Assembly (NCBI RefSeq): GCF_027922005.1
Contig: NZ_BSEV01000005.1
Coordinates: forward strand, 186,001 to 250,000
Direction of reading: 5' to 3'
Length of the DNA stretch: 64,000 bases
From: Streptosporangium carneum
Lineage (GTDB): Bacteria > Actinomycetota > Actinomycetes > Streptosporangiales > Streptosporangiaceae
The notes beneath the pieces are model-generated. The model saw nothing but the letters and a program-made list of their open reading frames with translations, was not told the origin of the DNA and ran no database searches. Both the position numbers and the translations under genes were made by a program. Shown piece by piece: positions 34,675 through 43,985 of the stretch; within the stretch, counting starts at the first letter, position 1, and each line of letters starts with the position of its first letter.

Positions 34675-35025
34675 CTAGGTACCCGACACCAGGGCGGCGA
34701 GCGCCGCGACCGCCTCGGCGATGGCGGCGACCGAGGTGACACGGCCCGCCATCCTGGCCAGGGTCCCGGACAGGTAGTCGCCGTCGGGGCTGTCCTCCTG
34801 GAGTTCGGCCTCGACCTGGTCGGCGTCCCTGAGCAGGGGACGGGTGTCGCCGAGCTCCGCGGCGTGCCGCCGTACCAGCTCGCGGATCAGGGCGAGCAGC
34901 TCGGCCGGGCGGTCGCCGCCCGCGGGGGCCGTGGTGTGCTGCACCGCCTGGGCGCCGATCCCGGCGGCCATCGGGCCGTTGAAGACGCCCCCGGTGATCT
35001 GGAAACCGCTGTTGCTCTCGCTCAC
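34675..35025 (-). CDS. Small protein with ITGGxFNGPxAAG motif
   Basis: 116 residues. The N-terminus (GFQITGGVFNGPMAAGIGAQ) repeats almost exactly the C-terminal tail of the membrane protein encoded just upstream. A Gly-rich linker leads to two amphipathic helices (PAELLALIRELVRRHAAEL and the acidic QVEAELQED) and an Ala-rich C-terminal helix (VTSVAAIAEAVAALAALV). GTG 35025 has GGAGGA 5 bases upstream and overlaps the preceding stop (GTGA), so the two proteins are made together. The family is possibly DUF5955-like; function unknown. Confidence 0.8.
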   Translation of the reverse strand: MSESNSGFQITGGVFNGPMAAGIGAQAVQHTTAPAGGDRPAELLALIRELVRRHAAELGDTRPLLRDADQVEAELQEDSPDGDYLSGTLARMAGRVTSVAAIAEAVAALAALVSGT

Positions 35026-36794
35026 TTGTCTCCTCCGTGCTGGCTCGCGCTCGCCCCGGTCCCGGCCGCGACCGGCCCGTTGAAGGTGCCGCCGGTGATC
35101 AGGGCGCCGTTGTTGATGATGTTCGAGGCCTGCGCCCTGTATCCGCTGGTGTCGATGTCCTTGGAGTCCAGGTAGTCGAGGACCGCCTCGGTGAGCCGCC
35201 GTTCGATCAGCTTGACGTACTTGTCGGCGTCGAGCCGCTGGATGAACCCGCCGAGGCCGTAGGCGGATCCCAGCTCCCGCACGCTCCTGCGCGCGCCGAA
35301 GGGGTAGACGGGCAGGGCCGCGGGGTTGCGCGTCTCCCGGCGCCATCGGATCGCCCTGACCGCGACGCGGACCAGACGGAAGGGTGCGAAGACCGTGTCG
35401 GCGATCAGGTCCAGCGTGTTCCGGCTGACCGCGCGCCAGACGAGCGCCGGTCCGGTGAGGGCGGGCAGTTCGTCGACGACCCGGTACTCGGCGGCGACCG
35501 GAGGCAGCACGGTCAGCACGAACTGCGTGTAGAGCATCCGTCCCTCCACCGCGAGATGGATGAAGGCGGAGACGGAGACCTGCCTGTCCTCGCCGGGGGC
35601 GAGAAGGGAGCCGTTCGAGCTCACCATCTCCTCGCCGTCGCTGTCGACGGTGACGCGCTGGTAGTGCTTCAGCCCGCCCTGGGGCTGGCGGATCACGTCG
35701 GTGATCACCTCGGGCGGAGCCACGAAGTGCGGCAGGCCGCTCGCGGTGTCGATCAGCGGGTGGCTCTGTCCGCTCCAGCGGCGCGGGGCGCCGGATTCGG
35801 GCCAGTCGAGCCGGGTGAACGTGCCGCGTGCGGTGAGGTGGTCGCCGACGTGCATACGGCTGACCCGCTCGGGGGCCTCGTTGACCGCGTCACGCATCTC
35901 CAGCAGGCGCTGCCTGACGAAGGAGTGCAGATCGGCCGGGTCGATCCGCGCGTAGTCGCGGGGGGTGGCGGCGGGGGAGTTGTCGGAGCGCGTCGTCCGG
36001 TCCAGCTCCGCCACGATCGACCACGAGCGCCGTACGGAGCCCGCGCCGACGAACGGGTCGTCCGCGCCGAAGAGCGTGATGTTGCCCCACTGGGCCTGGT
36101 CGAGGTAGGCCTTGCGGCTCCGTCGCCAGCCGGTGTCGCCGGAGCCCCCGGGGGGCGGGAGGGTGGCGCCGGGGCGCAGTTCCGTGCTCAGCGCCACGTA
36201 GCGGTTGATCCGGTAACCGGCCGCGATGGCCAGGGGGAGGAAGCTGATCAGCAGGCTGATCAGCAGGCCGAGCAGGAGAGCCAGGACGATGAGCAGCGGG
36301 GACGGAGAGGTGTCGACGTAGGTGCCCGTCGCCATGTCGAAGGCCCTCGAGGATCTGGGCAGGAAGGCCAGGGCCATCCAGATGAGGAACAGCGGCAGCA
36401 CGGCGAACTCCGCGACGGTCAGGAGGATCAGCAGCACCCGCCAGACCCTGGGACCCCGCCGGACACGGGGCAGGGACAGCAGGGCTAGCGGAAGGAGCAG
36501 GCAGATCCAGTTCCAGCCGAACACGCCCAGGAGGGACGCCGTCCCGGTGATCAGGGCATCGCGGATCAGGGTCATCTGCTGGGCCCGCAGACAGTGCGTC
36601 AGCACGGGGGTCAGGTTCCACCCGCCCAGTGAGGGGGCGACGGCGCGATGGGGGTCGCCCATCAGCTCGTCCAGCACGCGGTCGCGGAAGCGGCTGTCGA
36701 GGTAGGCGCCCGCCGACAGGTAGCGGGTGGCGTTCTGCAGGGGCGGCGGCGCGGCGGTCTGGTCGGCGCCGGGTTCGGTCGCTGGGTGGCTCAC
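35022..36794 (-). CDS. Polytopic membrane protein ending in ITGGxFNGPxAAG motif
   Basis: 590 residues. A cytoplasmic N-terminal part of ~75 residues is followed by three hydrophobic stretches (about 81-108, 118-145 and 165-193). A long soluble region of ~370 residues holds mixed alpha/beta sequence and a hydrophobic region near 440-470. The extreme C-terminus is NNGALITGGTFNGPVAAGTG, shared with the next gene. GTG 36794 has GGAG 5 bases upstream. I do not recognise a known enzymatic domain. The pair looks like a membrane sensor or assembly platform and a soluble partner. Confidence 0.75.
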   Translation of the reverse strand: MSHPATEPGADQTAAPPPLQNATRYLSAGAYLDSRFRDRVLDELMGDPHRAVAPSLGGWNLTPVLTHCLRAQQMTLIRDALITGTASLLGVFGWNWICLLLPLALLSLPRVRRGPRVWRVLLILLTVAEFAVLPLFLIWMALAFLPRSSRAFDMATGTYVDTSPSPLLIVLALLLGLLISLLISFLPLAIAAGYRINRYVALSTELRPGATLPPPGGSGDTGWRRSRKAYLDQAQWGNITLFGADDPFVGAGSVRRSWSIVAELDRTTRSDNSPAATPRDYARIDPADLHSFVRQRLLEMRDAVNEAPERVSRMHVGDHLTARGTFTRLDWPESGAPRRWSGQSHPLIDTASGLPHFVAPPEVITDVIRQPQGGLKHYQRVTVDSDGEEMVSSNGSLLAPGEDRQVSVSAFIHLAVEGRMLYTQFVLTVLPPVAAEYRVVDELPALTGPALVWRAVSRNTLDLIADTVFAPFRLVRVAVRAIRWRRETRNPAALPVYPFGARRSVRELGSAYGLGGFIQRLDADKYVKLIERRLTEAVLDYLDSKDIDTSGYRAQASNIINNGALITGGTFNGPVAAGTGASASQHGGDK

Positions 36795-37079
36795 GGGCTC
36801 TCCGAAGGGGGATGCATGGTGAAAACCGAGGGGGATGCATGGCGAAAAGGAGTGCGTGTGCATATGTCGGAAAGATCGACAAACAGCGTGGACCACTTTC
36901 ACCGTCAGGACCATCGGAACCGTGTGCCAAGTTGGTGCCCAGCTTCGCGGCCGCCGTCCGGCCCCGCCGGTCCCGGGGGTGCGGCCCGTCGCCCGCCGGT
37001 TCCGAGCCGCCCCTGAGCCGGCGCCGGGGGGCGAGCCCGCCGTACGGGGCACCGCGATCGGAGCGGCAGACTTGATGCC
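36795..37079. other. Divergent control region between the membrane pair and hemW
   Basis: 285 bases with AT-richer stretches and the twin 19-bp repeats. It should carry promoters for both directions; none was assigned. Confidence 0.4.
36807..36848. repeat. Twin 19-bp direct repeats upstream of the membrane pair
   Basis: GGGGGATGCATGGTGAAAA (36807-36825) and a copy with one change (36830-36848) are 23 bases apart, about two helix turns. Each contains the ATGCAT palindrome. Possible operator or leader duplication. Confidence 0.7.
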
Positions 37080-38291
37080 GTGCCATCCACACTTCCCGAC
37101 GGCGACCCCGTCCCCTCCTCGGGCAGCCTCCCCGGCAGCGCGCTCGAAGGCCTGGGGGAGCGGCCCTTCGGCTTCTACGTTCACGTCCCCTTCTGCGTGA
37201 CCCGCTGCGGCTACTGCGACTTCAACACCTACACGGCGTCCGAGCTCGGCCCCGGCGCCTCACAGAAGGACTACGCGGAGACCGCGGCCGACGAGGTACG
37301 GCGGGCGCGGGCCAACCTCGGCGACGTGGACCTGCCGGTGCAGACCGTGTTCTTCGGCGGCGGCACCCCGACCCTGCTGCCCGCGGCCGACCTGGTCCGG
37401 ATCCTGGCGGTGATCGAGGAGGAGTTCGGCCTCGCCCCCGGCGCGGAGGTGACGACCGAGGCGAATCCCGAGTCGGTCGACCGGGCCTACCTGGAGGAGC
37501 TGCGGGGCGGCGGCTTCACCCGGATGAGCTTCGGCATGCAGAGCGCCAGCGAGCACGTGCTGCGGGTGCTGGAGCGCCGCCACACCCCCGGCCGTCCCGC
37601 GCGCGCCGTACAGGAGGCCCGTGAGGCGGGCTTCCGGCACGTCAACCTCGACCTGATCTACAGCACGCCGGGGGAGAGCGACGACGACTGGCGCGCCTCG
37701 CTGGCGGCGGCGATCGAGGCCGGGCCCGACCACGTGTCGGCCTACTCGCTGATCGTGGAGGACGGCACCAGGCTTGCGGCGAGGATCAGGCGCGGCGAGC
37801 TGCCGATGCCGGACGACGACGTGGCCGCCGACCGCTATCTCATCGCCGACGCCATGCTCGCGGAGGCCGGGTTCGAGTGGTACGAGGTGTCGAACTGGGC
37901 GGCCTCGGAGGCGGGGCGCTGCAGGCACAACCTGCTGTACTGGACCGGCGGCGACTGGTGGGGGGTGGGCCCGGGGGCGCACAGCCACGTCGGAGGCACC
38001 CGGTGGTGGAACGTCAAACACCCGGCGGCCTACGCCGGGCGTCTGGCCTCGGGCGTCTCGCCCGCTCACGCCCGCGAGGTGCTGACCGCGGAGGACAGGG
38101 CGGTCGAGCGGCTGATGCTGGAGCTCAGGCTCGCCCAGGGCTTCCCGCTCAAGGAGATAGAACGGCCGCCGGTGGTCGCCAGGGCGCTGGCCGACGGGCT
38201 GCTGGAGGTGGAGCCGTTCAAGACCGGCCGCGCCGTGCTCACCCTGCGCGGCCGTCTGCTGGCCGACGCCCTGGTGCGCGACCTGACCTGA
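37080..38291 (+). CDS. hemW: HemW, radical SAM heme chaperone
   Basis: 403 residues. A radical SAM cluster CxxxCxxC in HVPFCVTRCGYCDFNTY is followed by FFGGGTPTLL, TTEANPESV and LIYSTPGE, with a HemN-like C-terminal domain. The CVTRCGYCDF spacing and short length indicate HemW, which inserts heme into respiratory enzymes, rather than the oxygen-independent coproporphyrinogen oxidase HemN. GTG 37080 is in front of a Pro-rich tail of ~25 residues. Sits between lepA and hrcA as in many actinobacteria. Confidence 0.93.
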   Translation: MPSTLPDGDPVPSSGSLPGSALEGLGERPFGFYVHVPFCVTRCGYCDFNTYTASELGPGASQKDYAETAADEVRRARANLGDVDLPVQTVFFGGGTPTLLPAADLVRILAVIEEEFGLAPGAEVTTEANPESVDRAYLEELRGGGFTRMSFGMQSASEHVLRVLERRHTPGRPARAVQEAREAGFRHVNLDLIYSTPGESDDDWRASLAAAIEAGPDHVSAYSLIVEDGTRLAARIRRGELPMPDDDVAADRYLIADAMLAEAGFEWYEVSNWAASEAGRCRHNLLYWTGGDWWGVGPGAHSHVGGTRWWNVKHPAAYAGRLASGVSPAHAREVLTAEDRAVERLMLELRLAQGFPLKEIERPPVVARALADGLLEVEPFKTGRAVLTLRGRLLADALVRDLT

Positions 38292-38321
38292 CACGCCTCG
38301 GGACCCGCGCGGCCCCGGGGG

Positions 38322-38939
38322 TCAGCTCACGAAGCGGATGTTCATCGGATAGCGGTAGTTCTCCCCCCGGTTGGCCGCGACGGCGGCCATGATCATCAGG
38401 ATGAGCGACCCGATCCAGACCACGAAGATCAGCAGGAAGCCGATCAGCACGAAGATCAGGACCCAGGAGACCACGTAGGCGATCATCAGGGTGAGCTGGA
38501 AGTTGAGCGCCTCGGCCGCCTGGGCCCGCACGTAGGGTGACTCGTCCTTCTTGGCGAGGTAGAGCACCAGCGGGCCGATGAACGAGGTCAGAAGCCCCAG
38601 CAGGTGGGCGAGCATCGCCATGGTGGCGTCGTCGGTGCCGGGGCGCGGGCCGTACGGCCCGGGGTGTCCGTAGCCTCCTGCGCCGTACATGAGCGGGGCG
38701 TACGACCCCTGGTAGCCGTAGGGGTCCTGGTCGTACGGCGAGGCCGTCGGCGGCGGGTAGTCCTGGCCCTGCCGGCCGTATCCGGGCTGGCCGTACCCGG
38801 GTTGGGGGTACCCGGGCTGGGTGTGCCCCTGCCCGCCGTATCCGGGCAGGGTGTGGCCCGGGTAGGCCTGCGGATCCGCGTGGCCGGTGTGGTCGTCGCC
38901 CGCGGGCTCGCGCCGCGGATCCTCGGGAGTGTCGCTCAT
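38322..38939 (-). CDS. DUF4870 membrane protein with Gly/Tyr/Pro-rich tail
   Basis: 205 residues. Residues 1-90 are a disordered tail of repeated PGYG/QPGYGQ units. The C-terminal half is a DUF4870 domain with MAMLAHLLGLLTSFIGPLVLYL, SPYVRAQAAEALNFQLT and two further membrane helices. Members are small integral membrane proteins of unknown role. Convergent with hemW, ending 30 bases from it. Confidence 0.88.
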   Translation of the reverse strand: MSDTPEDPRREPAGDDHTGHADPQAYPGHTLPGYGGQGHTQPGYPQPGYGQPGYGRQGQDYPPPTASPYDQDPYGYQGSYAPLMYGAGGYGHPGPYGPRPGTDDATMAMLAHLLGLLTSFIGPLVLYLAKKDESPYVRAQAAEALNFQLTLMIAYVVSWVLIFVLIGFLLIFVVWIGSLILMIMAAVAANRGENYRYPMNIRFVS

Positions 38940-38963
38940 GGCCCCTCCTGCGGGGTTGCGGGG

Positions 38964-39782
38964 TCAGTCGTCCTGGCCGGGAACGGTCACGAAGTCGATC
39001 AGCTCCTCGACCGGGCCGAGAAGCTCCGGCTCCAGATCCGCGTAGGTGGTGACCGATCCGAGAACGCGGCGCCAGGCCTCGCCTGGCTCCAGATCCCAGC
39101 CCAGGGCGGCGATGACGCCTTCTTTCCAGGGTATGCCGCGTGGCACCGGGGGCCAGGCGGGGATTTTCAGCACCGACGGCTTGACCGCCTGCCAGACGTC
39201 CACGAACGGGTGGCCGACGATCAGCACGTGGGGTGAGGAGACCTGGGCCGCGATCCTGCTCTCCTTGGACCCCGGGACCAGGTGGTCGACGAGCACGCCC
39301 AGGCGGCGCCCGGGGCCCGGCTCGAACTCCTCGACGATCGAGGGCAGGTGGTCGACGCCCTCGAGGTACTCCACGACCACTCCCTCGACACGCAGGTCGT
39401 GGCCCCAGACCTTCTCCACGAGCGCGGCGTCGTGCACGCCCTCCACGTAGATCCGGCTCTCCCTGGCGACCCTGGCCCGCAGGCCCTCGACCGCGATGGA
39501 TCCCGAGGCGCTCCGCCTCGGGCCCCGCGGCGCGGCGGCGGGCCGTACCAGGGTCACCACCTTGCCCTCCAGGAGGAACGCGGCGGGCTCCAGCGGGAAC
39601 ACCCGCCGCCGCCCGAACCGGTCCTCCAGCGTGACGGCCTCCTTGTCACAGGCCACCACGGCGCCGCAGAAGCCGCCGTCCGCGTCCTCGACGACCAGGT
39701 CCGGCTCCGCGGGGACCTGGGGGATCTTCCCCTTCAGGGGGCGTCGCCAGTTTCCCGCCAGCACGTCACGCTCGTACATCAC
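38964..39782 (-). CDS. DUF3097 family protein
   Basis: 272 residues. Conserved actinobacterial DUF3097 features include RRPLKGKIPQVPAEPDLVVE, RIYVEGVHDAALVEKVWG, RLGVLVDHLVPGSKES and VLIVGHPFVDVWQAVKP, which form a TOPRIM-like acidic core (VEGVHDA, VDHL, GHPF). A nucleic-acid function is plausible from that but unproved. The start may be GTG 39782 or the following ATG 39779. Confidence 0.88.
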   Translation of the reverse strand: MMYERDVLAGNWRRPLKGKIPQVPAEPDLVVEDADGGFCGAVVACDKEAVTLEDRFGRRRVFPLEPAAFLLEGKVVTLVRPAAAPRGPRRSASGSIAVEGLRARVARESRIYVEGVHDAALVEKVWGHDLRVEGVVVEYLEGVDHLPSIVEEFEPGPGRRLGVLVDHLVPGSKESRIAAQVSSPHVLIVGHPFVDVWQAVKPSVLKIPAWPPVPRGIPWKEGVIAALGWDLEPGEAWRRVLGSVTTYADLEPELLGPVEELIDFVTVPGQDD

Positions 39783-39836
39783 CGACCGCCAACCGCCTCT
39801 CGCCAGGGATCAAGTGGACGGTAGCAAAAGCCCCCG

Positions 39837-40598
39837 TCACCCGCCGTACGGCCCGGGCTGGCCCCACTGGCCCGCCGCGGCCGCCGCCTGGCGCTTACGG
39901 GCGCCGCTGCGCTTGACCAGCACGACGATCGTCACGACGACGGCGAGCAGGAAGCCGACGGTCGGAACCCCGATCAGCGCGAGCACGCCGCCGACGATGC
40001 CGCCCGCGGCGAGTTCCCTGCCCACGCCGAACTTCGCCTCGGCGTTGTCGGTGGTGCAGGTGAGCGGGTACTCCCCGGCCTTGTCCACCCCCACGCGCAG
40101 GCCCAGGTTCCACCTGACACCGTCGACGGTGACCTCCTGAGCCACTGTGGGCTGCTGGAGCCTGACCGTGCCAGGGTCGCCCTTGAGCTCGCACTGGAAG
40201 TTGGTGCCCTTGGTGGCCGAGACGTAGATGGCGGGCTTGTCCGCCGGGTCGAGCTTGACGTTCACCGTCTCGCCGGGGCCGAACGAGCTGGTGGGGGCGG
40301 AGTCCTTGACCGCGCCGAAGATGCCGCCCGCGAACCCGCCGATGCCGACGATCACGCTGAGCACGAACAGGAGCCACACCCCGACGATCCAGCCGACGCC
40401 GGGCTTGATCTTCCCGCTCCCGGGCGGGGCCTGGGGGGCGCCGTAGCCGGGAGGCGGGTAGCCGTAGGAGGGGCCGCCCTGCGGCTGCTGGTACTGCTGC
40501 GGCTGCTGGTACTGCTGGCCGTAGGGCTGCTGGGGGGCGCCGTAACCGGGGACGTGTGCGGAGCCGTCACCCGAAGGGGATCCGAAATCATTGGACAT
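39837..40598 (-). CDS. Two-helix membrane protein with Gln/Tyr/Gly-rich N-terminus
   Basis: 253 residues. The first 60 residues are Gln/Tyr/Pro/Gly-rich (YGQQYQQPQQYQQP). A membrane helix (GVGWIVGVWLLFVLSVIVGIGGFAGGIFG) is followed by an extracytoplasmic domain of ~90 residues with two Cys that may pair (FQCELKG, LTCTTD). A second membrane helix (ALIGVPTVGFLLAVVVTIVVLV) and a short basic Ala-rich cytoplasmic tail close it. No known domain was recognised. It is divergent from hrcA. Confidence 0.8.
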   Translation of the reverse strand: MSNDFGSPSGDGSAHVPGYGAPQQPYGQQYQQPQQYQQPQGGPSYGYPPPGYGAPQAPPGSGKIKPGVGWIVGVWLLFVLSVIVGIGGFAGGIFGAVKDSAPTSSFGPGETVNVKLDPADKPAIYVSATKGTNFQCELKGDPGTVRLQQPTVAQEVTVDGVRWNLGLRVGVDKAGEYPLTCTTDNAEAKFGVGRELAAGGIVGGVLALIGVPTVGFLLAVVVTIVVLVKRSGARKRQAAAAAGQWGQPGPYGG

Positions 40599-40712
40599 AT
40601 ACCGAATTGTGGCCCTTAGCACTTGGATAGCGATAGCAACTGACTTGACACTGGCTTGCCCGCCGTCATCCTGGTGCCGTGTTATCGCACCCCGAAGGCG
40701 GGAGCCGTACAC

Positions 40713-40739
40713 TTGGCACTCGGGAACACAGAGTGCCAG
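40713..40739 (+). promoter_or_regulatory. CIRCE operator
   Basis: TTGGCACTC - 9 bases - GAGTGCCAG is a near-consensus CIRCE inverted repeat with the correct 9-base spacer. It is 45 bases before hrcA and is the binding site of the HrcA repressor, so hrcA-dnaJ2 is autoregulated by heat. Confidence 0.93.
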
Positions 40740-40783
40740 ACCTGACGTTTTCCCGTCCGAGCGCAGGTAGGGAGGTGAGCACG

Positions 40784-41797
40784 TTGGTTGACGACCGCAA
40801 GCTGGCGGTCCTACGCGCCATCGTCGAGGACTACGTGTCCACCAACGAGCCGGTGGGTTCCAAGGCTCTCGTGGAACGCCACAACCTGGGTGTGTCGCCC
40901 GCGACCATCCGCAACGACATGGCGGTGCTGGAGGAGCAGGGCTACATCGCCCAGCCCCACACCAGCGCGGGCCGGGTGCCGACCGACAAGGGCTACCGGC
41001 TGTTCGTCGACCGCCTCTCACAGGTGAAACCGCTGTCCGGCGCGGAGAAGAGGGCCATCGAGACCTTCCTCGCGGGCGCCGTCGACATCGACGACGTCGT
41101 GATGCGCACGGTGCGGCTGCTGGCGCAGCTGACCCGTCAGGTCGCCGTGGTCCAGTACCCCACGATGACCAACTCCAAGGTCCGGCACGTCGAGCTGGTC
41201 CCGCTGAGCGAGCGCCGCCTGATGTTCGTGCTCATCACCAACACCGGGCGGGTCGAGCAGCGCGTGGTCGAGCTGCCCGACGTCGTCGACGAGAACCGCG
41301 TGGCCCACCTGCGCGCGGTCCTCAACGTCTGCCTGGACGGCTGCGGGCTGGCCAGCGTCCCCGACAAGGTCGCGGACCTGCCCGACCGGCTTCCCGCCGA
41401 GGATCGGCCGCTCGCGGCCACGATCCTGTCGGTGCTGCTGGAGTCCCTCGTGGACAGGCACGATGAGAAGATCGTTTTTGCCGGGGCCGCCAACCTCGCG
41501 GGAGCCGACTTCACCGTCGGACTCCGTGACGTGCTGGAGGCCCTGGAGGAGCAGGTCGTGCTCATGCGACTGCTCGGTGAGACCTCGGACCTGTCGGCGC
41601 TGACGGTGCGGATCGGCTCGGAGAACCCCTACACCGGTCTTCAGGGCACGTCGATCGTCGTCGCCGGATACGGTTCCGGGGACAAGCAACTGGCCCGGCT
41701 CGGTGTGCTGGGTCCGACACGTATGGACTACCCGGTCACGATGGGCGCGGTGCGCGCGGTGGCACGCTACGTCAGCCAGATTCTGGCTGCATCATAA
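40784..41797 (+). CDS. hrcA: Heat-inducible repressor HrcA
   Basis: 337 residues. A winged HTH ([51 protein letters not shown]) and the HrcA dimerisation domain ending [17 protein letters not shown] and [25 protein letters not shown] match the family. The start is the TTG at 40784: GGAGGTG lies 6 bases upstream, whereas the GTG at 40775 sits inside that ribosome site. Operon with dnaJ (14-base gap). Confidence 0.95.
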   Translation: MVDDRKLAVLRAIVEDYVSTNEPVGSKALVERHNLGVSPATIRNDMAVLEEQGYIAQPHTSAGRVPTDKGYRLFVDRLSQVKPLSGAEKRAIETFLAGAVDIDDVVMRTVRLLAQLTRQVAVVQYPTMTNSKVRHVELVPLSERRLMFVLITNTGRVEQRVVELPDVVDENRVAHLRAVLNVCLDGCGLASVPDKVADLPDRLPAEDRPLAATILSVLLESLVDRHDEKIVFAGAANLAGADFTVGLRDVLEALEEQVVLMRLLGETSDLSALTVRIGSENPYTGLQGTSIVVAGYGSGDKQLARLGVLGPTRMDYPVTMGAVRAVARYVSQILAAS

Positions 41798-41811
41798 GAG
41801 GTCAACTAAAA

Positions 41812-42951
41812 GTGGCTAAGAGCGACTACTACGGCACCCTAGGGGTGCGGCGCGACGCCAGCGCGGAAGAGATCAAGAAGGCTTACCGCCGGCTGGCGAG
41901 AGAACTGCATCCTGACGTGAACCCGGATCCTGAGACCCAGGAGCGGTTCAAGGACATCACGCAGGCCTACGAGGTGCTGTCCGACCCCAACAAGCGCCAG
42001 ATGTACGACATGGGCGCCGACCCGTTCGCCTCGGGCGGCGCGGGCGCGGGGGGCTTCGGCGCGGGCTTCCCGTTCAGCGACATCATGGACGCCTTCTTCG
42101 GAGCGGCGGGCGGCGGCGGTGGCAGAGGTCCCCGCTCGCGTGCCCGCCGGGGCCGCAACGCCACCATCAGGGTGGAGCTCGACCTGCGGGAGTCCGGCTT
42201 CGGCACCACCCGCGAGCTGGTCGTCGACACCGCGATCCTCTGCGAGGTCTGCACCGGATCGGGCGCGGCGCCCGGCACCCACCCCGACACCTGTGACGTC
42301 TGCCACGGGCGCGGCGAGGTCTCCCAGGTCACCCGGTCCTTCCTCGGCCAGGTCATGACGTCCCGCCCCTGCCCCCAGTGCAGCGGGTTCGGCTCGATCA
42401 TCCGCAACCCCTGCCAGGAGTGCTCCGGAGACGGCCGGGTCCGCACCCGGCGGACCATCAAGGTCCGCATCCCCGCGGGCGTCGAGGACGGCACCCACAT
42501 CCAGCTCGCGGGCGAGGGCGAGATCGGCCCCGGCGGAGGCCCGCCCGGCGACCTGTTCCTGGAGATCGTCGAGCGCCCCCACGAGATCTTCGAGCGTCGC
42601 GGCGACGACCTGCACTGCACCGTGCAGATCCCGATGACCGCGGCCGCGCTCGGCACCATCCTGTCGATGGAGACGCTCGACGGCGCGGAGGAGCTGGACG
42701 TCCGCCCCGGCACCCAGTCGGGGCAGACCATCCCGCTGTACGGCAGGGGCGTCCAGCGTCTCAACGAGACCGGCAGGGGCGACCTGCTGATCCACGTCAA
42801 CGTGGAGACGCCCTCCCGCCTCGACCAGGCCCAGGAGGAGCTCCTGCGCGAGCTGGCCAAGCTCCGCGGCGAGGAGCGCCCGCCCGGCAAGTTCGCCCCG
42901 GGGCAGCAGGGCTTCTTCTCCCGCCTGAGAGACGCCTTCAATGGCCGCTGA
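41812..42951 (+). CDS. dnaJ: Chaperone DnaJ (DnaJ2)
   Basis: 379 residues. A J domain with the HPD motif (RELHPDVNPD), a Gly/Phe-rich linker, four CxxCxGxG zinc repeats (CEVCTGSG, CDVCHGRG, CPQCSGFG, CQECSGDG) and the substrate-binding C-terminal domains are all present. It stimulates DnaK. The copy linked to hrcA rather than dnaK is usually called DnaJ2 in actinobacteria. GTG start with AGAGG upstream. Confidence 0.96.
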   Translation: MAKSDYYGTLGVRRDASAEEIKKAYRRLARELHPDVNPDPETQERFKDITQAYEVLSDPNKRQMYDMGADPFASGGAGAGGFGAGFPFSDIMDAFFGAAGGGGGRGPRSRARRGRNATIRVELDLRESGFGTTRELVVDTAILCEVCTGSGAAPGTHPDTCDVCHGRGEVSQVTRSFLGQVMTSRPCPQCSGFGSIIRNPCQECSGDGRVRTRRTIKVRIPAGVEDGTHIQLAGEGEIGPGGGPPGDLFLEIVERPHEIFERRGDDLHCTVQIPMTAAALGTILSMETLDGAEELDVRPGTQSGQTIPLYGRGVQRLNETGRGDLLIHVNVETPSRLDQAQEELLRELAKLRGEERPPGKFAPGQQGFFSRLRDAFNGR

Positions 42952-43038
42952 CCCGAGGGGCGCGGCTCCGGCCGCCGCGGGCCCCGCGGCGACCTCTGGG
43001 GCCGTCTCCGGGCCGCCTCGGCGCGCAGCCGAGGGCCG

Positions 43039-43770
43039 ATGACGGTCCCCGTCTTCCTGGCCGAGCCGGACGACCTGGCTCGGCCCGAGTTCACCTTCGG
43101 AGGCCCCGAGGGACGCCACGCGGCCGCCGTACGGCGGCTGCGGGCCGGAGAGCGGCTCGACCTCACCGACGGGGCCGGGGCCGTGGCCGAGTGCGTGGTC
43201 CGCGACGCGGGCAAGGACTCCCTCCGCGTCGCGGTGCTGCGCCGCTACGAGGTGCCTCCGCCGAGTCCCCGCCTGGTCGTCGTGCAGGGGCTGCCCAAGG
43301 GCGACCGGGGCGAGCTCGCGGTCGAGATGATGACCGAGGCGGGGGTCGACGTGATCGTGCCCTGGGCCGCCGCCCGGTGCGTCACCCAGTGGAAGGGCGA
43401 GCGGGCGGCCAAGTCGCTGGCTCGCTGGCGGTCGACGGCGCGTGAGGCGGGCAAGCAGTCGCGCCGTTTCCGCCTGCCCGAGGTCACCGAACCCGCGGCC
43501 ACCCCCGCGGTCGCCGCGCTGCTGTCGGCGGCGAAGCTCGGCGTCGTGCTGCACGAGGAGGCGGCTTCGCCCCTGTCGGCTCTCGACCTTCCCGGCGACG
43601 GCGACATCGTCGTGGTGGTCGGGCCTGAGGGCGGCGTCTCGGGAGAGGAGATCGAGGCCTTCCGCGAGGCGGGGGCCGTGCCCGCGCTCCTCGGTCCGAC
43701 GGTCCTGCGCACCTCGACGGCGGGAGTCGCCGCCGCGGCGGTGCTCCAGACGCGCACAGGGCGCTGGTGA
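43039..43770 (+). CDS. rsmE: 16S rRNA m3U1498 methyltransferase RsmE
   Basis: 243 residues. An N-terminal PUA-like domain (FTFGGPEGRHAAAVRRLRAGERLDLTDG) and a SPOUT knot with VVQGLPKGDRGELAVEMMTE, VVVGPEGGVSGEEIEAF and LGPTVLRTSTAGVAAAAVLQ. It methylates U1498 of 16S rRNA. Typical neighbour of dnaJ2. Confidence 0.94.
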   Translation: MTVPVFLAEPDDLARPEFTFGGPEGRHAAAVRRLRAGERLDLTDGAGAVAECVVRDAGKDSLRVAVLRRYEVPPPSPRLVVVQGLPKGDRGELAVEMMTEAGVDVIVPWAAARCVTQWKGERAAKSLARWRSTAREAGKQSRRFRLPEVTEPAATPAVAALLSAAKLGVVLHEEAASPLSALDLPGDGDIVVVVGPEGGVSGEEIEAFREAGAVPALLGPTVLRTSTAGVAAAAVLQTRTGRW

Positions 43771-43776
43771 GCCCGG

Positions 43777-43799
43777 GGCCGGGGGTGATCCCCCCGGCC
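43777..43799 (+). terminator. rsmE terminator
   Basis: GGCCGGGGG (43777-43785) pairs with CCCCCGGCC (43791-43799), directly after the rsmE stop. Confidence 0.75.
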
Positions 43800-43985
43800 T
43801 CCTGACGCGAAAGAGGCGTTCTCGACGAGTGCCGGTCCGCCCGCGGTCGACGGCGTCAGGCGCCGTGTCCGGGGACGTTCACCGGGCCGCACGCCGTTCG
43901 AAGGCACCGGGCGCGCCCGGGTCGGCACCCGCCGCACCGGCGCCCGGAGACACCGCGAACCCGGCGAGGGCGTGCGGTCACCGCA

